A stretch of DNA of 64,000 nucleotides from contig OZ023181.1 in assembly GCA_963995505.1 (NCBI GenBank), positions 22,564,366 through 22,628,365 on the forward strand. The letters are read 5' to 3'. Below, in pieces: positions 1 to 11,922 of this stretch. The DNA is from Hypericum androsaemum. Lineage: Eukaryota; Streptophyta; Magnoliopsida; Malpighiales; Hypericaceae. Positions within the stretch are counted from its first letter, which is position 1, and the number at the start of each line of letters is the position of its first letter. The notes beneath the pieces are model-generated. The model made no database searches. It had not been told where the DNA came from and saw only the letters and a list, made by a program, of their open reading frames with translations. Position numbers and translations under genes: made by a program.

Positions 1-12
1 ATAATTCAACAG

Positions 13-115
13 AAAAAGAGAGGATTATGATCCTGGGTTCCATAAAGTTGCACTCACAAGAGCACCACTAGTAGCTCCTGTAGTTACAGGACTTGCAACT
101 TCTAATGGGGCTTGA
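13..115 (+). CDS. possible last exon of an unidentified upstream gene (partial)
   Basis: A reading frame with an acceptor-like AG at 11-12 runs from 13 to a TGA at 113-115. It would encode a C-terminal tail of about 34 residues containing DYDPGFHKVALTR and ending TGLATSNGA. An in-frame TAA at 2-4 means that, if real, the exon must start by splicing near position 13. I do not recognise the family. The rest of the gene would lie left of the window. Codon-like composition is the only support, so this is weak. Confidence 0.25.
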
Positions 116-1323
116 TTCTTTGTTCATTTATTTATTTAGGGTTCAGTCATGTAGTACTCCACCGGCTTTATTTTCTGATGCTAATTCGGTTTAGTTCTGT
201 TAACAGCTCTTAAAAAGGGTAATTAAGAAAAATATAGTAAAATTTTTGGAGAAAAAAGCTATGAACTAACTCCTGAGAAGTTTTTTCTGAGAGAACGTGT
301 TAGTTCTTAGATTCTCACTTATTTTAAAACTCTCAAATCACAATAAAATACGCTAACCTCACACACTTCTGTGTTTCTTTGTCCTTTTCGTTTTCATTTT
401 TCCCCTTTGTTTCTTTCATTTACTGTGTCGATCAATTTGGTACAAAAGATTGATAACCTCCATTCTTGATCGTCTTTGGTATTTCAATATCAGGCCGTTT
501 GATTTTTTGTACATAGGTCGTCGATTGAGATTGCTTTTCTGTGTCTGCTTGATGTTATTTTGCTTCTAATTGAAAAATGAAACAAAAAAGAAGTTATATT
601 GGTCTTACTAGCCAGAAAAAGAATTGAAGGGAGTATATAAATAAATGTGGCTGTGTATTATAAGTTCTAACAGTGCGAGAGATTATGATTCGATATCCAT
701 GGATGGCCCCTTTATATATGTTGGTGTTTTGATGATGTTATGAAAGAGAGAATTTTTTAATCAAAGCACTTCGGAAGAGGGTACCGACTTCGACCCTGGT
801 GGTCACCGATTTATGGTTTACTCACCATTTTTTCGCTTACTGGGAGAATTAAAAGGGCAGTTTTGACATTCTATTAAAAATATTGACAAAAAATAGACTT
901 AGGGATTAATAAGTTCAATTTTTCCTTAGGGACTGAAAAATTATTAAGAGGACCTCCAAGTGCATTATATTATATATAAACTTAGGAACTTATGGGTTTT
1001 TTTCTTTTTATTATTTGAGTTTGGGTTTAATTTTTTGTGTGTGTTCGGAGTTTATGTTTAATGGATTGAGTTGGAGTAGGTAGAATTACGAAAAAAATGG
1101 AATCCTACATGGCTTTCCAATGTGACGTCATCCTTTCCCCATTTTCTTCTCCTAATAAAATATGCCACCTTTCCTCATCAAATTAAATTAAAATAATTAG
1201 AAAATAATACCTCTTCACTCCCACCAAAAGCCCCACGCAAAACGAATGCAGCAACACTTCCTCTCTCTCCTTGCGTCAACTCAATTTCCTTCTCCGCTTC
1301 TCTCTCAAGAGGACACTCTCCAA
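116..1323. other. intergenic, ACR12 5' region
   Basis: AT-rich DNA with no supported gene. The last 200 bases hold CT-rich leader-like sequence before the ACR12 start. An in-frame upstream ATG at 1246 could extend the ACR12 protein by 26 residues. Confidence 0.5.
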
Positions 1324-1635
1324 ATGGCGTTAGTTAACGGCGTCATCTTCTCGCGGCCCATCGCCTCCCAAATCAACAGCCGCCGATCGCCTCGCCCTAA
1401 CGACCAGCCGCCGCCGCGCTCCTCGAACTTCCTCCGCCGTCCGATCGTCGCCAACTTCCCCGCCCTTGGAAGCCGAATCGCTCTCTCCCGGAACAAGTAA
1501 CCGCTACCTTTTGGTTCAGATCATCGGTTTACTTAACTGTTGCTCGAGCTCACCTACGATCGCCACTGGTTATTGTTTTTTAAATTATTTATGTAGTGGA
1601 CGCTAACCGAACCTAGACCTTGTTTTTTGTTGTGG

Positions 1636-1666
<31 letters not shown>

Positions 1667-4310
1667 GAGTTCTTAGGATATTTGGAAATGTGTTTTGATT
1701 ACGTTGACCGCGAGTTCTTTCGGGTTTGGTCCTTGTGGATTTAAGCCTGTTTGGAGTAGAAAGAATTTGTAGATAGTTAAAGACCGAGCATAGATTGATG
1801 CTTGTCGAACATTCTCATTCCGATCAGTCGATCACCGTGTTGGCCAAACTAATTCTGATGTTGTGGTATGGGTGCAGGTCCATGTTGCATGCTTCCACCA
1901 ATAATGCAGACGCCATAAGTTCGAGCTCCTTGGTCAGACACTGACATTCTATTTTTCGCATTTTATTGTTTTTTTGCCGGTACGTGGAACCACGTAGGTA
2001 AGGGAGGTATGCCTCTGTGTTATGCTCGTGAAAGGAACACGGAATACAAGGCTGTTGCAGTTTTTGTTCGCCTGAGATTTAGGGCAGTATACATTGTGCT
2101 TCGGTTGGATCATTTTATTTGTGAGTCGTTCTAGTGAAAAGTGGTTAAAATTGACATTTGAACTTGCTTATCAACAAATTGAACTGTTTTTCAGCTCTTG
2201 TATGCTCGTGAAGCTTACAAGCTGCAGTAATTGCAGAAATCTGAGGAGGATGATGAATATGTGCCGATGCCTATCGTTCTGATTGACCAAGATTCAGATT
2301 CTGATGCAACAATTGTACAAGTCAGCTTTGGTGATCGACTTGGTGCTCTCGTTGATACAGTGAGATACTTTGAACTTTCTTTATTCACAGGTTTAGTGCT
2401 TCTGAATTACTAATCTCGTCGGTGCAGAAGTGAGATATGCACTTGTTCCTCTAAAGCATGATGAAACTGTGTTTAGTGTCCTTGAGCAAATGTGAGCTCT
2501 GCTCAATACTGTCTGGATCTGTTATGGCAGATGAAAGCTTTGAAAGGATTGGGTTTGGATGTGATCAAGGGAAGTCTTGCAACAGAAGGAACAGTGAAGC
2601 AAACTAAATTCTTCATTACTCGATTGTAAGTACACTCCAAATTTAGCATCTCGAAACCTGTATTTGATGCAAGAATAATTTGTCAACTGTTTTTTTTCTA
2701 CTGGAAGTAATCGATTTAAGAGATTGACATTGTTAACATTAGAGATACGGGGCGGAAAGTGGAAGATCCTGATATGTTGGAGAGAATTCGGCTTACCATC
2801 ATTAGCAATCTCTTGAAGTATCATCCAGTATGTATGCCAAGTTCAGTTTCTGGCTTTATGACGCTTCATTTCTAAGCCTATACTTAATTTTTGTGTTTGT
2901 AAAGACAAAGCATTCTATTAGGCTTATTTTGCTCATTCTCTTGTGTCTCTTTTCACTTATTCCAAGGAATCTAGTCGGAGACTTGCTATGGGTGAGGCAT
3001 TTGGAATATTAGCTCCGGAGAAAAAGGTAAAACTAGTGTTGTGATGGTTTTTTTGCTAATTGATAGTTTTTTCTTCTATTTCCTCGGTGTAGAATTAGAT
3101 TTTTCTTCTGGATGATGCATTTGCTGAGGCCTTCCTGCTGGTTCTTTCTCAATTTCTGTTGGAACCCAGACACTCAGCAAACTCTTGCAGTAGATGATAG
3201 TAACTTTTGATCTACCTTTTGTCCCTGGCACGAATATAGCAGAATGATTGGTACCTTGCAGTATGATTCGAAAATGAGAAAGGAGGAGATCTCCATGTAC
3301 TCATCTCTGCATGTTTGCCTGGTCTATATTCTTAACCATGTTCTACTTTGACCTAGGTACTTCCCATTGGTCTAACAGTCAATCAGCTTCTTTATTTTTT
3401 CTTCTAAACCTCGGTCAATTATTCACTTGTTAATTCCGTTGGTTAGAGTTTGCCATTGATACATCAATTAGACTTCTTTTCTTGGTTCTTTTGCTCCCCG
3501 CAGTCAATTTTTGTAGAGTATCATTATCTTTGCTGACCACATGTTTCTTATGAATATATATATATATATATTTTACTTTTGGCAGCCTGATGTTGATATC
3601 ACAACTCACGTACATGTGAAAGATGATGGTCCTAAAAGGAGGTTCTGCCAATACCTCTTTTCTGGCAATTTCTTTTTAGCGGTTAGCTTTTCTCGCATAT
3701 TCCTCCAATAGGTTCAGACTACACTGACATAGGTTTTTTTTCTGAACAGCTTACTTTACATTGAGACTGCTGATCGACCAGGACTACTTGTGGACGTCAT
3801 CAAGATAATTGCTGATATCAATATTGATGTCGAGTCTGCAGAGATTGATACTGAAGTACCTCTCCCTCCCTCACACACAGCACACACACGCACACACCAA
3901 TCTGCCTCCATATACTCACATGCCTGGGTTTTATTAAAAATTCCTCGTCAATTAACAGCTTTTGTTGTTTTGAAGGGATTGATGGCTAAAGACAAGTTTC
4001 ATGTGAGCTACCGAGGGGGAGCACTAAACAGTTCGTTGTCTCAGGTAATCAGTTGGGCTTTTGGTTTCACTTCTTGTAGAGAGTTCTTGAGCATGAAACA
4101 TATGTTCTGCTCTTCTATCACGGATCAATCGATGGAGATAATCCTGACAATTAAGTAGTGGTAGCTTGTCAACTTTGGTTGCTTTCCTTGTCATTATTGC
4201 CAGCAACTCCGCTCTTACTACCCTTTTCCATCTCTTTGGACGTCTAGGTGCTGGTGAATTGTCTCCGATACTATCTTCGAAGGCCAGAAACAGATGTCGA
4301 TAGTTACTAA
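1324..4310 (+). CDS. ACR12: ACT domain-containing protein ACR12-like, chloroplastic
   Basis: Ten exons in phase: 1324-1496, 1878-1932, 2237-2359, 2531-2625, 2743-2827, 2967-3026, 3586-3641, 3750-3855, 3976-4044, 4248-4310; 294 residues. The Ser/Arg/Pro-rich N terminus ([12 protein letters not shown]...) looks like a plastid transit peptide. Two ACT domains follow: residues about 88-165 ([20 protein letters not shown], then [20 protein letters not shown]) and about 206-284 ([20 protein letters not shown] through [15 protein letters not shown]). ACT domains bind amino acids. The plant ACR11/ACR12 group is a plastid set linked to glutamine/nitrogen regulation, and this copy resembles ACR12 more than ACR11. 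The 1324 start was chosen because it gives the family-typical MAL... beginning; an in-frame ATG at 1246 would give 320 residues. Intron 1 carries a TTG microsatellite. The gene converges on the TBL gene 423 bases away. Confidence 0.9.
1635..1667. repeat. (TTG)n microsatellite in ACR12 intron 1
   Basis: About ten uninterrupted TTG/TGT triplets, non-coding, inside the first intron. No function inferred. Confidence 0.9.
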
Positions 4311-4733
4311 GCGCTTCGGTCCCAAGAGCTTATCATGTATAACTCTCTGTAACATCTACTTGTATCATTTTGTGTCGGATCGACCCTCCTAAAAACTTCG
4401 ATACCGCTTGGTGGTAAGCTGTCATGATATTTCGCCTGCTGTGTGGGAACGAGTGCCCTCGGCTGTCCATTATGTCATAAACTAACAGATGGGACACATT
4501 GTTGAATCGGGGAAGTGGAATTCTAGATGCACTTGTCATGTAATGTGAAAGTTTCTGAACCTTTTGGTGACATGACAAAGATACATCATCGGTTCACAAC
4601 ATTTTGTTAAAACAACCATTAACCGAAACCAATACAGACACATGATCATCAGGTACATGAAGATGACCAAAACAAAGAGCTAAGCATATAGTAGAACACG
4701 GTCATTCTACTCGGCTTAAGCTAATTGAACCAC
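4311..4733. other. convergent intergenic spacer (3' UTRs)
   Basis: It separates the stop codons of ACR12 (+) and the TBL gene (-), and presumably holds both 3' UTRs and poly(A) sites. No other feature seen. Confidence 0.6.
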
Positions 4734-6387
4734 CTACAGAAGAGCACTTAACATCTCGTTCCAAGTGTCTGGTACCCCAGGTAGGCACCAGTGGCTGCAG
4801 TCTGAGGAAAGGCCTCCAGGGTGCTGCCTGTTTTCTTGGCTTATCGCCTTGCTATAAACAGACGGGTGCCCGTCTCTGCGCAGAGCCGACATTGTCGTGA
4901 TGTCCTGCAGGTATACCGGAAAGCTCATTTTTCTTAGCACCTCTTTTAGTACTACTACTGGCTCAGGGACGTGCCGGTGGCTGAAAATTTTTAGAGGCTC
5001 CCTCTGGTTGTAACATCTCCAACCATTGTCTCTGCAGAGGAAAGCGTTGACATGTTAGCCGGTTTTCGAGTTTGCTACCATCATTTACCAACTTGGTTTC
5101 ATGGAAGCTCAATGAGAACTCACCTGTTGTGCCTCGGGGACATGGTCCTGAAAACGACCTTGGTTCTGCGAGGGTCGAGGTTTAAATCGATCCATTTCGC
5201 CCATGTAGTTAGCCCCTTCTGATAAGCAACCATTGGATTCATATTCTTAAACACAGAAGTTCCTTCCATGTAGTAGTCCCATCTAAAGTTTCACATTTCC
5301 ACTGTTAAAATCTATCAGATCAAATCTAAAGCAATGCATCAGTACTATCTGTTTTGATCAGTTCGTCTAGCTAATAAATCAACAAGAGATGACATGAAGC
5401 AGCAGGAAGGAAGTATGTCTTACGAATTCCATTTGTCAGAATGAGTCCACCAATGAGCTGAATCAAACACAAGGACGTCGACGTTCCGCCAGTATCTCGC
5501 GTTCTCTTCAATCTGATCGAGATGCAGAATTCTCTTGCTTCCATATCCTTTCTTCAACTCCACTAGCAGGGGAGCCCAAGTGAACTCGATTGAGGTCTCG
5601 AAATCCTGCTTAGCAAGTAAACCACAGATGCGTTACTTCAGCTCGAAGAAAAAGAAACATCGACTGGTCACTGCACGTCCATTTGCTCGCAGAAGTTGTC
5701 GTAACATACCGAAGCACGAAAGGCCATGGAAGGACCAGCATATGTCACCTTCTTCCGTCCAGTTGGGATGACTCCTTGCACCAAGCAGACAAGAGATTCC
5801 CACTGGTTCCTCATAATAGAGTCCCCAACCAGCATTATCCTTTTCCTCCTCATCTTACCAAGAAATTTAATAGCATCAAACCTGACAGAAACATGATCAA
5901 GGCAAGGCAACAACTAGTCAATAACATACGTGCAGAACTCGAAAAATTGCAGAATGTTGTTGGCGGTTCAGTAGAAGTAAAGCTCGGTGCCGATCCCGCA
6001 CATTTCATGTGCGGTATGAGCACCAAGAACATCAACATTTCCGTTAAGGGTATACCTCGGAATTGAGCAACCATGAGGCACCCACTTCCACTTCTGGTAG
6101 TCAGAGTCGGGCCTTCCATTCTTTTGGCAAGTTACAGCAGTTGCAAGGTAAGGGCAGGTAGAATCATAGAGAGGATATGTTTGGTCATAAACCCATTTTC
6201 CTGAAGTGAGGTCACAGCTCTTGGTGGTTTGGACCACATCGACTTGGCTATCCCCCTCGTTGAGCCAAGAGGTCAGATCATCCTCGAGACCGGACCACAA
6301 CGACTCACCACGAACGAAGAAGCATATGAAGATGCTCAGGTAGAATAGTGGCCCGAGCAATGAGAAACGAGGCTCTGACTTGGCCAT
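4734..6387 (-). CDS. trichome birefringence-like (TBL/DUF231) protein, putative wall polysaccharide O-acetyltransferase
   Basis: Five exons on the minus strand: 6387-6056, 5881-5710, 5605-5424, 5282-5124, 5031-4734; 380 residues, normal for the family. Residues about 10-26 form a hydrophobic signal anchor, as in Golgi type II proteins. The TBL domain starts at CDLTSGKWVYDQTYPLYDS. The PC-esterase half contains the GDS triplet (residues 130-132, VGDSIMRNQW) and the C-terminal DxxH box (Asp359/His362, DCSHWCLPGVPDTWNE). Ser, Asp and His of the catalytic triad are thus all present. Known members acetylate xylan, mannan or pectin in the Golgi; which polymer this one uses cannot be read from sequence. 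The start is the ATG followed by the hydrophobic anchor; the frame stays open upstream to 6507, but the extra residues look like leader sequence. Confidence 0.88.
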
Positions 6388-7864
6388 GGAAGTTGTAGTT
6401 TGTTCTGAGCAAGTGAAGAAAGTTTTATATGAATCAGACAGGTTATGTCTCTCTTTTATGGCATCAGTTGCGGTGTCCTGTGGTCCCATGTATTGTCTCC
6501 TTTTCACTCATTGCTATTTCTTCTAGCCATCATTTGATTACCACTAAGATCTGAGTAATGCCCCAATGCTTATGTTCATGCAAACCCTCTTCTATCACTT
6601 TTTGGACAAGGCATATCTCGTTGTTGGTGGCACAATAGAACTGAGACTGTCAGGTATAGATGTTCTATCCCTACAAGAAAAATTTGAGAATACAACAATG
6701 CTAAAATTTGGTATTCACTCAAACTCAAATTAGTCGGTCAAGTCTAATATTTTGGCCAAAAATAATGACCATACATACTGTAGGTGATTCTAGAAAATAT
6801 GTAACTAAAGAAAGTGTGAATAAGGATATAAATTGATGTGAGACTATTGTAGAAGAACTCAGTTGTCACTATTCTGATATTCGAAGTCAATTGCCTTGAC
6901 CCTGACAAGAACAGAATGATCCGATATGATGTTTGAACGTCACTTAAGACACTAAATTGAACCACCACATGGCAAAAAGGGCAATGGTTATGAACTGGGA
7001 AAGGGAAAAGAGATGGTTTCTTCTTCTCTGGTTAAATAAAGTATCCATCACTTGCCCGATCCAAACTTGGATTTATCAGTCCAATGAGTGTCTGGATAAC
7101 ATATGATAATCACATCAACAACAGAAAATAAACTATCCACCGTGACTAGCGGGTGTAGGTGATTCTCAAAATTACTGATACAGTCTTTTCAACGACCAAG
7201 TTAAAAAAGTTAGGAGAATGATAAAAGTTCAAGTAAATGGAAAAGAAGCGCGTTTAGCAAGTGAAGACCCACCTCCATAATTACAGTCTCTTGTACTTTC
7301 AAAAGCACACCTAACCTGTGACAATACAAGGCTCAACTTTCTTGGAGAAACAACACAACCACTGCCTGTGTCACGGGCTAATTTATCGGAGGTAGGAGAG
7401 CCCGATTGCCGCACAGATAGCTTGCGTGAGAAAGTTTGTCCATGACACAAGTATCTGATGAGCTTATTGATTGACCAGATAGGAAAGGTAGAGAATTTGA
7501 ATCATGGATCAAGAACCACCTTGGAGACTAACATGACTGAGTGATTATTCAGAGTTCAAACATCACTGGGCCCTAATTTAAACCCAAATCATAAGAATCA
7601 AGAATTCTCTTTTGAACAAAGTAGACGTCGGACTTTGTATCCACAAGCCTGTCACTTAGTCCTGTGTCTAAATACATGGCATTCTTATGCTGATGGTTGC
7701 CAGAGAGAATCCACAGAGATTATAATCAAGTTGCCTTTCTATCCACCCTCCAATCATCTGTCAATTTCATGCTCAAGTGTCAACTTGCGCACGAAACCTC
7801 TTAAAGAACGAGGGAGCTCTCCGTTTTTTACAACTTCTAAACAAACTTCAGCTCAAGTCGAACA
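6388..7864. other. intergenic, TBL promoter and TURAN 3' region
   Basis: No supported coding exon. Short open frames on both strands show no family resemblance. Presumably the TBL promoter on its left and the 3' UTR of the glycosyltransferase gene on its right. Confidence 0.5.
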
Positions 7865-10800
7865 TTAATCCACGTGGCGAGATGCAACCTGCAAATTTGA
7901 TAGAGGATTTTCTTCTAGTTATCTTGCCAAGTAAAGAACTAGTACGGACCGAAAGAAAAGAGACTTTAGCCAATGCACGGAACATTAATATTGAACATGA
8001 AACAGATATAATTAGAGTTCAGTATGCTTACGTCTTCTATCAACGGCTTGGCATGCTCTTCCCATTCTGTGGCCCACCTTGAGGAACTCATTTCCAGGGC
8101 TCCGTTCCTAAGTGATCTCAGCGCTTCACATTCGTCTGGAAAACCCTTGAACAACATCTGAGCATATATGACAAGTTGCTATAAGAAAGAAGGACAAGAA
8201 ATTCCGATGTAACAAAATGTCATTAGCTTTGAGAAGAGTAGAGCCATTACCGCGAGTTCATCAGCTAGTTCTGAAGATGACGAGAAGAGGAGGCCATTTT
8301 TCTCAACTTTGACAAGCTCCTTGATGCTAGAAACCGATAATAATTTTTCAAATTTTTAGCGAATAACAAATTCAAAAGAAGTGGCTGCCACATATTTCAT
8401 GAAAATAAGATTATACCATGAGTAGGCGGCTGCACAAACAGGTAAGCCACAACCAAACATGTCGACCACCTAATCATCACAGACAAAGAAATAAATGAGT
8501 TTAGATCCGAACGGAAAAGAGAGGAGATATTCATTCCAGCTGTACCTTCATTGGTAGGTCCAACCCTGACGATGAAGTATGCAAGCATACACCAAGATCG
8601 GCCGATCCTGCATAAAGAGAAAAGATGTGGAAACTAATGTTTTGCCTACGAAACGAAATGAACAATTTTAACAGAAAAACAATGCCATACCAAGAAGCGT
8701 GGGATAATCCTCTGCAGACAACCACATTGTTCGAAAAGCCACACGTTTGAGGTGTAAGCGTCGTATTTTCTCTTCATATTTTTCTTTCTCTGGCCCCTTA
8801 CCTTCACAACAGAATAGGAAATTAGTTGAAAGTACGACAAGCTAAACATAAATTCACATATCCAAAATTAAACCAGTATGCAGCAATCAGAAATCGTACC
8901 TGTAATGACAAACAACAACCTGGGATACGAGTATTGTTTTCCATCAGACACTTCCTTCCAAAGAACTTCTTCATCGAGCGAATCATTCTCATTTAAAATT
9001 GCAGCAACACGCCTATCATACATGACAGCAGCTTCTAGGAGAATGCCAAAATTTTCATCCGGTGTCCTGAAAGATAATACCTTTCCATATTATCCTCAAG
9101 AAGTGATTATTTTTAAGGGTGATAAAAAGTAAATTATAAAGGCGGTAAAAGCTAGAAATATCAATATCCTAATTCCTTGTCAAACAATTTGCATATTCTT
9201 TCTTCGTATAGAACATAGAAGATCCGATAGAAGATCCAACATTAACGCTTTCAGAGAGCCAAACAAGGGAAAGGGAGATTTAACTTGTAGTAAGGTAAAA
9301 GCTCCAAGTGAAATAACATACAAAAGCTATATAGAAACAGAAATCTGAGGAGAACACCGGACATAAAACTTACCAACTTGTACTGCTGACAACAAGAGCT
9401 GGTCTGTTCTGCTTCAAGAGAATTTCACTATCGTTCACTGAGGTGAATAGACTTTCATTGGAACTGCAGTTTCTCATCTCTGCACTTCATGCATGAGGTA
9501 GTTCTTAAAAAAGGAAAACCGTGAATCATGAAGAAACTAAAAACATACTGCTATCAGTGTTACCAATGCTGAGACAATCCCGGATTCCAAGTGGCTCAGT
9601 AATAGATTTGCTCAACCTGCAAAACAACTAAAAAAACTGATAATTAAATCTATTTATGGCTTGGATGCTTTGAATATAAGCTGGCACAGAAAACAACATT
9701 AACATGATCATTTACAACATGATTTCTCAAGGTAGTAGTAAGACTAGGAGCATGGAGGTCGTCAAAACAAGAATGTAAGACAACTTATTAGAGATATAAC
9801 CATATTTTATAAAGTTTCTTTGATTGTCCTCAAGCCTTTAGTAAACACTTTAAGGGATGATATTGGGGAAAAAAACAACAGAAAGTACTGCAGACTAAAA
9901 GATTTTAAGCTTCTTTAGGAGCGCAAGCCCGGATGGCCGCACCTTTTCCTCAGATCAGACATCGAGATTATTACCTCATGCTTTTCTTCTAGAGAAGCTG
10001 GATGAAAAAACTCAGGAGGTTGATCATACAAGACTGCGGCACTGTTGAATTTGAGAAAAAAACATGAATGACAGTTCCACACAATAAGAAGTGACAATGT
10101 CATCCATTAGAAATAAGAAATTTAAAATGGCAAGCTAATCCTCTTACTTAATTCCCCAATTCTGAGCTAATTCATGTTGCATAGCCCTGGTTACACACAG
10201 GGCGCCATCTGCCATTTTCCCAAAATGTCTCTCAATCCTAACAAGTAGAAGCAAAAGAATGAGATAATTACTTTTTTGAAGGTAGAATGAGATAATTAAT
10301 TAATAGAGGTTTTATGAATTAAAGTCGCTATTGATCATCATACCAGCGGTATGCTGCAACAAATCGACTATTTCTCCCTAGGGATAGTGCCAGCAAAGTA
10401 TACCCAAAATTGTGCCAATCAACAATGAAAGCAGATCTCCTGAACCAGCTTGCCCATTTTACAGCTACCAAAGTTGGAACTGATGGTGGGTTCTAAAACA
10501 AAATCTGATAGGTTAGCGTAACAACGAATGACAATGAAGAATGCTGGAAATAAATGACTAGCTTGCTCCTTAGCACCCACCTGCACAAGGAAAAAATCTG
10601 GAGCTGGTATTTTAACACAGAGATACCAGAGTAGCGTAAGAAACTGAAACAGTGGCTTGATCAACAACATCAACGGTTTAAGCACTTTTGGCAAGCCTTG
10701 AGGGACTTGCGGCCACTGCATCTGCAATATGACGATCGAATTTATTATAAGAGAAACGAAAGGTATGATCCTTGGATGCTTTAGAGTTAGGTCAGATGCT

Positions 10801-11692
10801 CTGTACTAAGGCAATAAGCGTGAACTTTACCATCCTGTGGATATGAATAGATTGATGCTCCTTTACTGCCTTATGGGGTTCAGAGCCTGTCAAGAAATCA
10901 GGAATCGTTTTCTCAGTCACCACTGATAGCTACAGAAGTGCAATGAAGAAATACAAACATGCATCGGTCCAGCAAGTAAAGTCTACTCGAAAGATAAAGT
11001 CAAAGCATCATTGGTACCAATCAAGCCCCTGAACCTCAACCCTGAAACTGATGCGCATTTGTTCAAATACGAGAGGCAATGCAGGTTAGACAGGAAGGCC
11101 AACCATACCGATCAAACTAGCATGCCATGATTTCACATCAGCTCGAGCTTTTTGAAGGGACATCAGCTATAACTCGATCATTAAATAGCTCAAGTCTGAT
11201 GCTTCCCGATTGTTCAAGAAAGAGATCCTTGCGTAGCCTCCGACCAAGGAGGTACTTTGAGGGGTCATCAGAAAGTCATGGAAGCTCTCATCAATAGGAC
11301 CAAGACGCTCGAACGAACTTGACATATACAGCAAACACAAAATTGGCAAACTCGTGGCTCAAAAGCAGGGGAGGGAGTGATCAAATTTCTTGACAAATTC
11401 CAAACATGGGCTCATCGAAGCAAGCAGAGGTAAGAACAAGCAAACGGTAAGGAACATAACAGGAATAGTAGAGAAATTACCTCCATAAGCAACAATGTCA
11501 ACCTCAAGACACGCCTAACAGGAAAAAGTGAAACAAAAGCTATTCAGTTATAACATCCCCAATCCAAAGTTACAGGGAGGGAGAGGGAGAGGGAGAGGGA
11601 ACCTGACGAGCAAGGGAAAGGGCATGGTACTGCATCCGGGGGCTACGACCGATGTCTCCCAAAACGACGACGCACGCTCTCCCTCTCTTCAT
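7865..11692 (-). CDS. TUN: UDP-glycosyltransferase TURAN / ALG1-like beta-1,4-mannosyltransferase
   Basis: Sixteen exons on the minus strand: 11692-11603, 11514-11481, 10886-10831, 10721-10581, 10492-10344, 10237-10148, 10041-9975, 9627-9564, 9479-9374, 9066-8900, 8801-8691, 8607-8546, 8469-8417, 8326-8251, 8157-8032, 7888-7865; 471 residues. The N terminus has the ALG1/TURAN signature [21 protein letters not shown] hydrophobic stretch at residues about 61-95 ([20 protein letters not shown]) is a membrane segment. The C-terminal GT-B donor half has [20 protein letters not shown] and [14 protein letters not shown]1 proteins add the first mannose to the lipid-linked N-glycan precursor at the cytosolic face of the ER; Arabidopsis TURAN acts in N-glycosylation and pollen-tube reception. 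Exon 8 was chosen with its acceptor at 9628 because it keeps phase and yields [12 protein letters not shown]. The last exon codes only seven residues and is the least certain. Confidence 0.9.
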
Positions 11693-11922
11693 CTTCCTCC
11701 TCTGATCGGAAAGATTCGATCTTTTCAACGATGCAACTGAAAAGCAACGACCTTTATATTTGAAGAGCCAAAGTTGCGTAAGACGACCGGTCATCCACCC
11801 AAACAGAGCAGAAACGTAAAACATAAAAGGGCCAAAGTTTGCTCTCTTGAACCCCTAAAAGACTAAACCCTCTAAAGCCAAAAAGAATCCCAACTTCCGT
11901 TCCTCCTCTTCCGCCCTCCAAG
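11693..11922. promoter_or_regulatory. short bidirectional promoter region (TURAN / RIX1-like)
   Basis: Only 230 bases separate the two divergent start codons. The interval must hold both 5' UTRs and both core promoters. An AAACCCT motif resembling a plant telo-box core lies near 11864 and a GGGCC motif near 11829; both are common upstream of plant ribosome-biogenesis genes. No TATA box is evident. Shared regulation is an inference from the spacing. Confidence 0.6.

Noticed and set aside
7229..7450. 73-residue minus-strand frame downstream of TURAN
   Set aside because: No domain; better explained as 3' flank after the short last exon of the glycosyltransferase gene.
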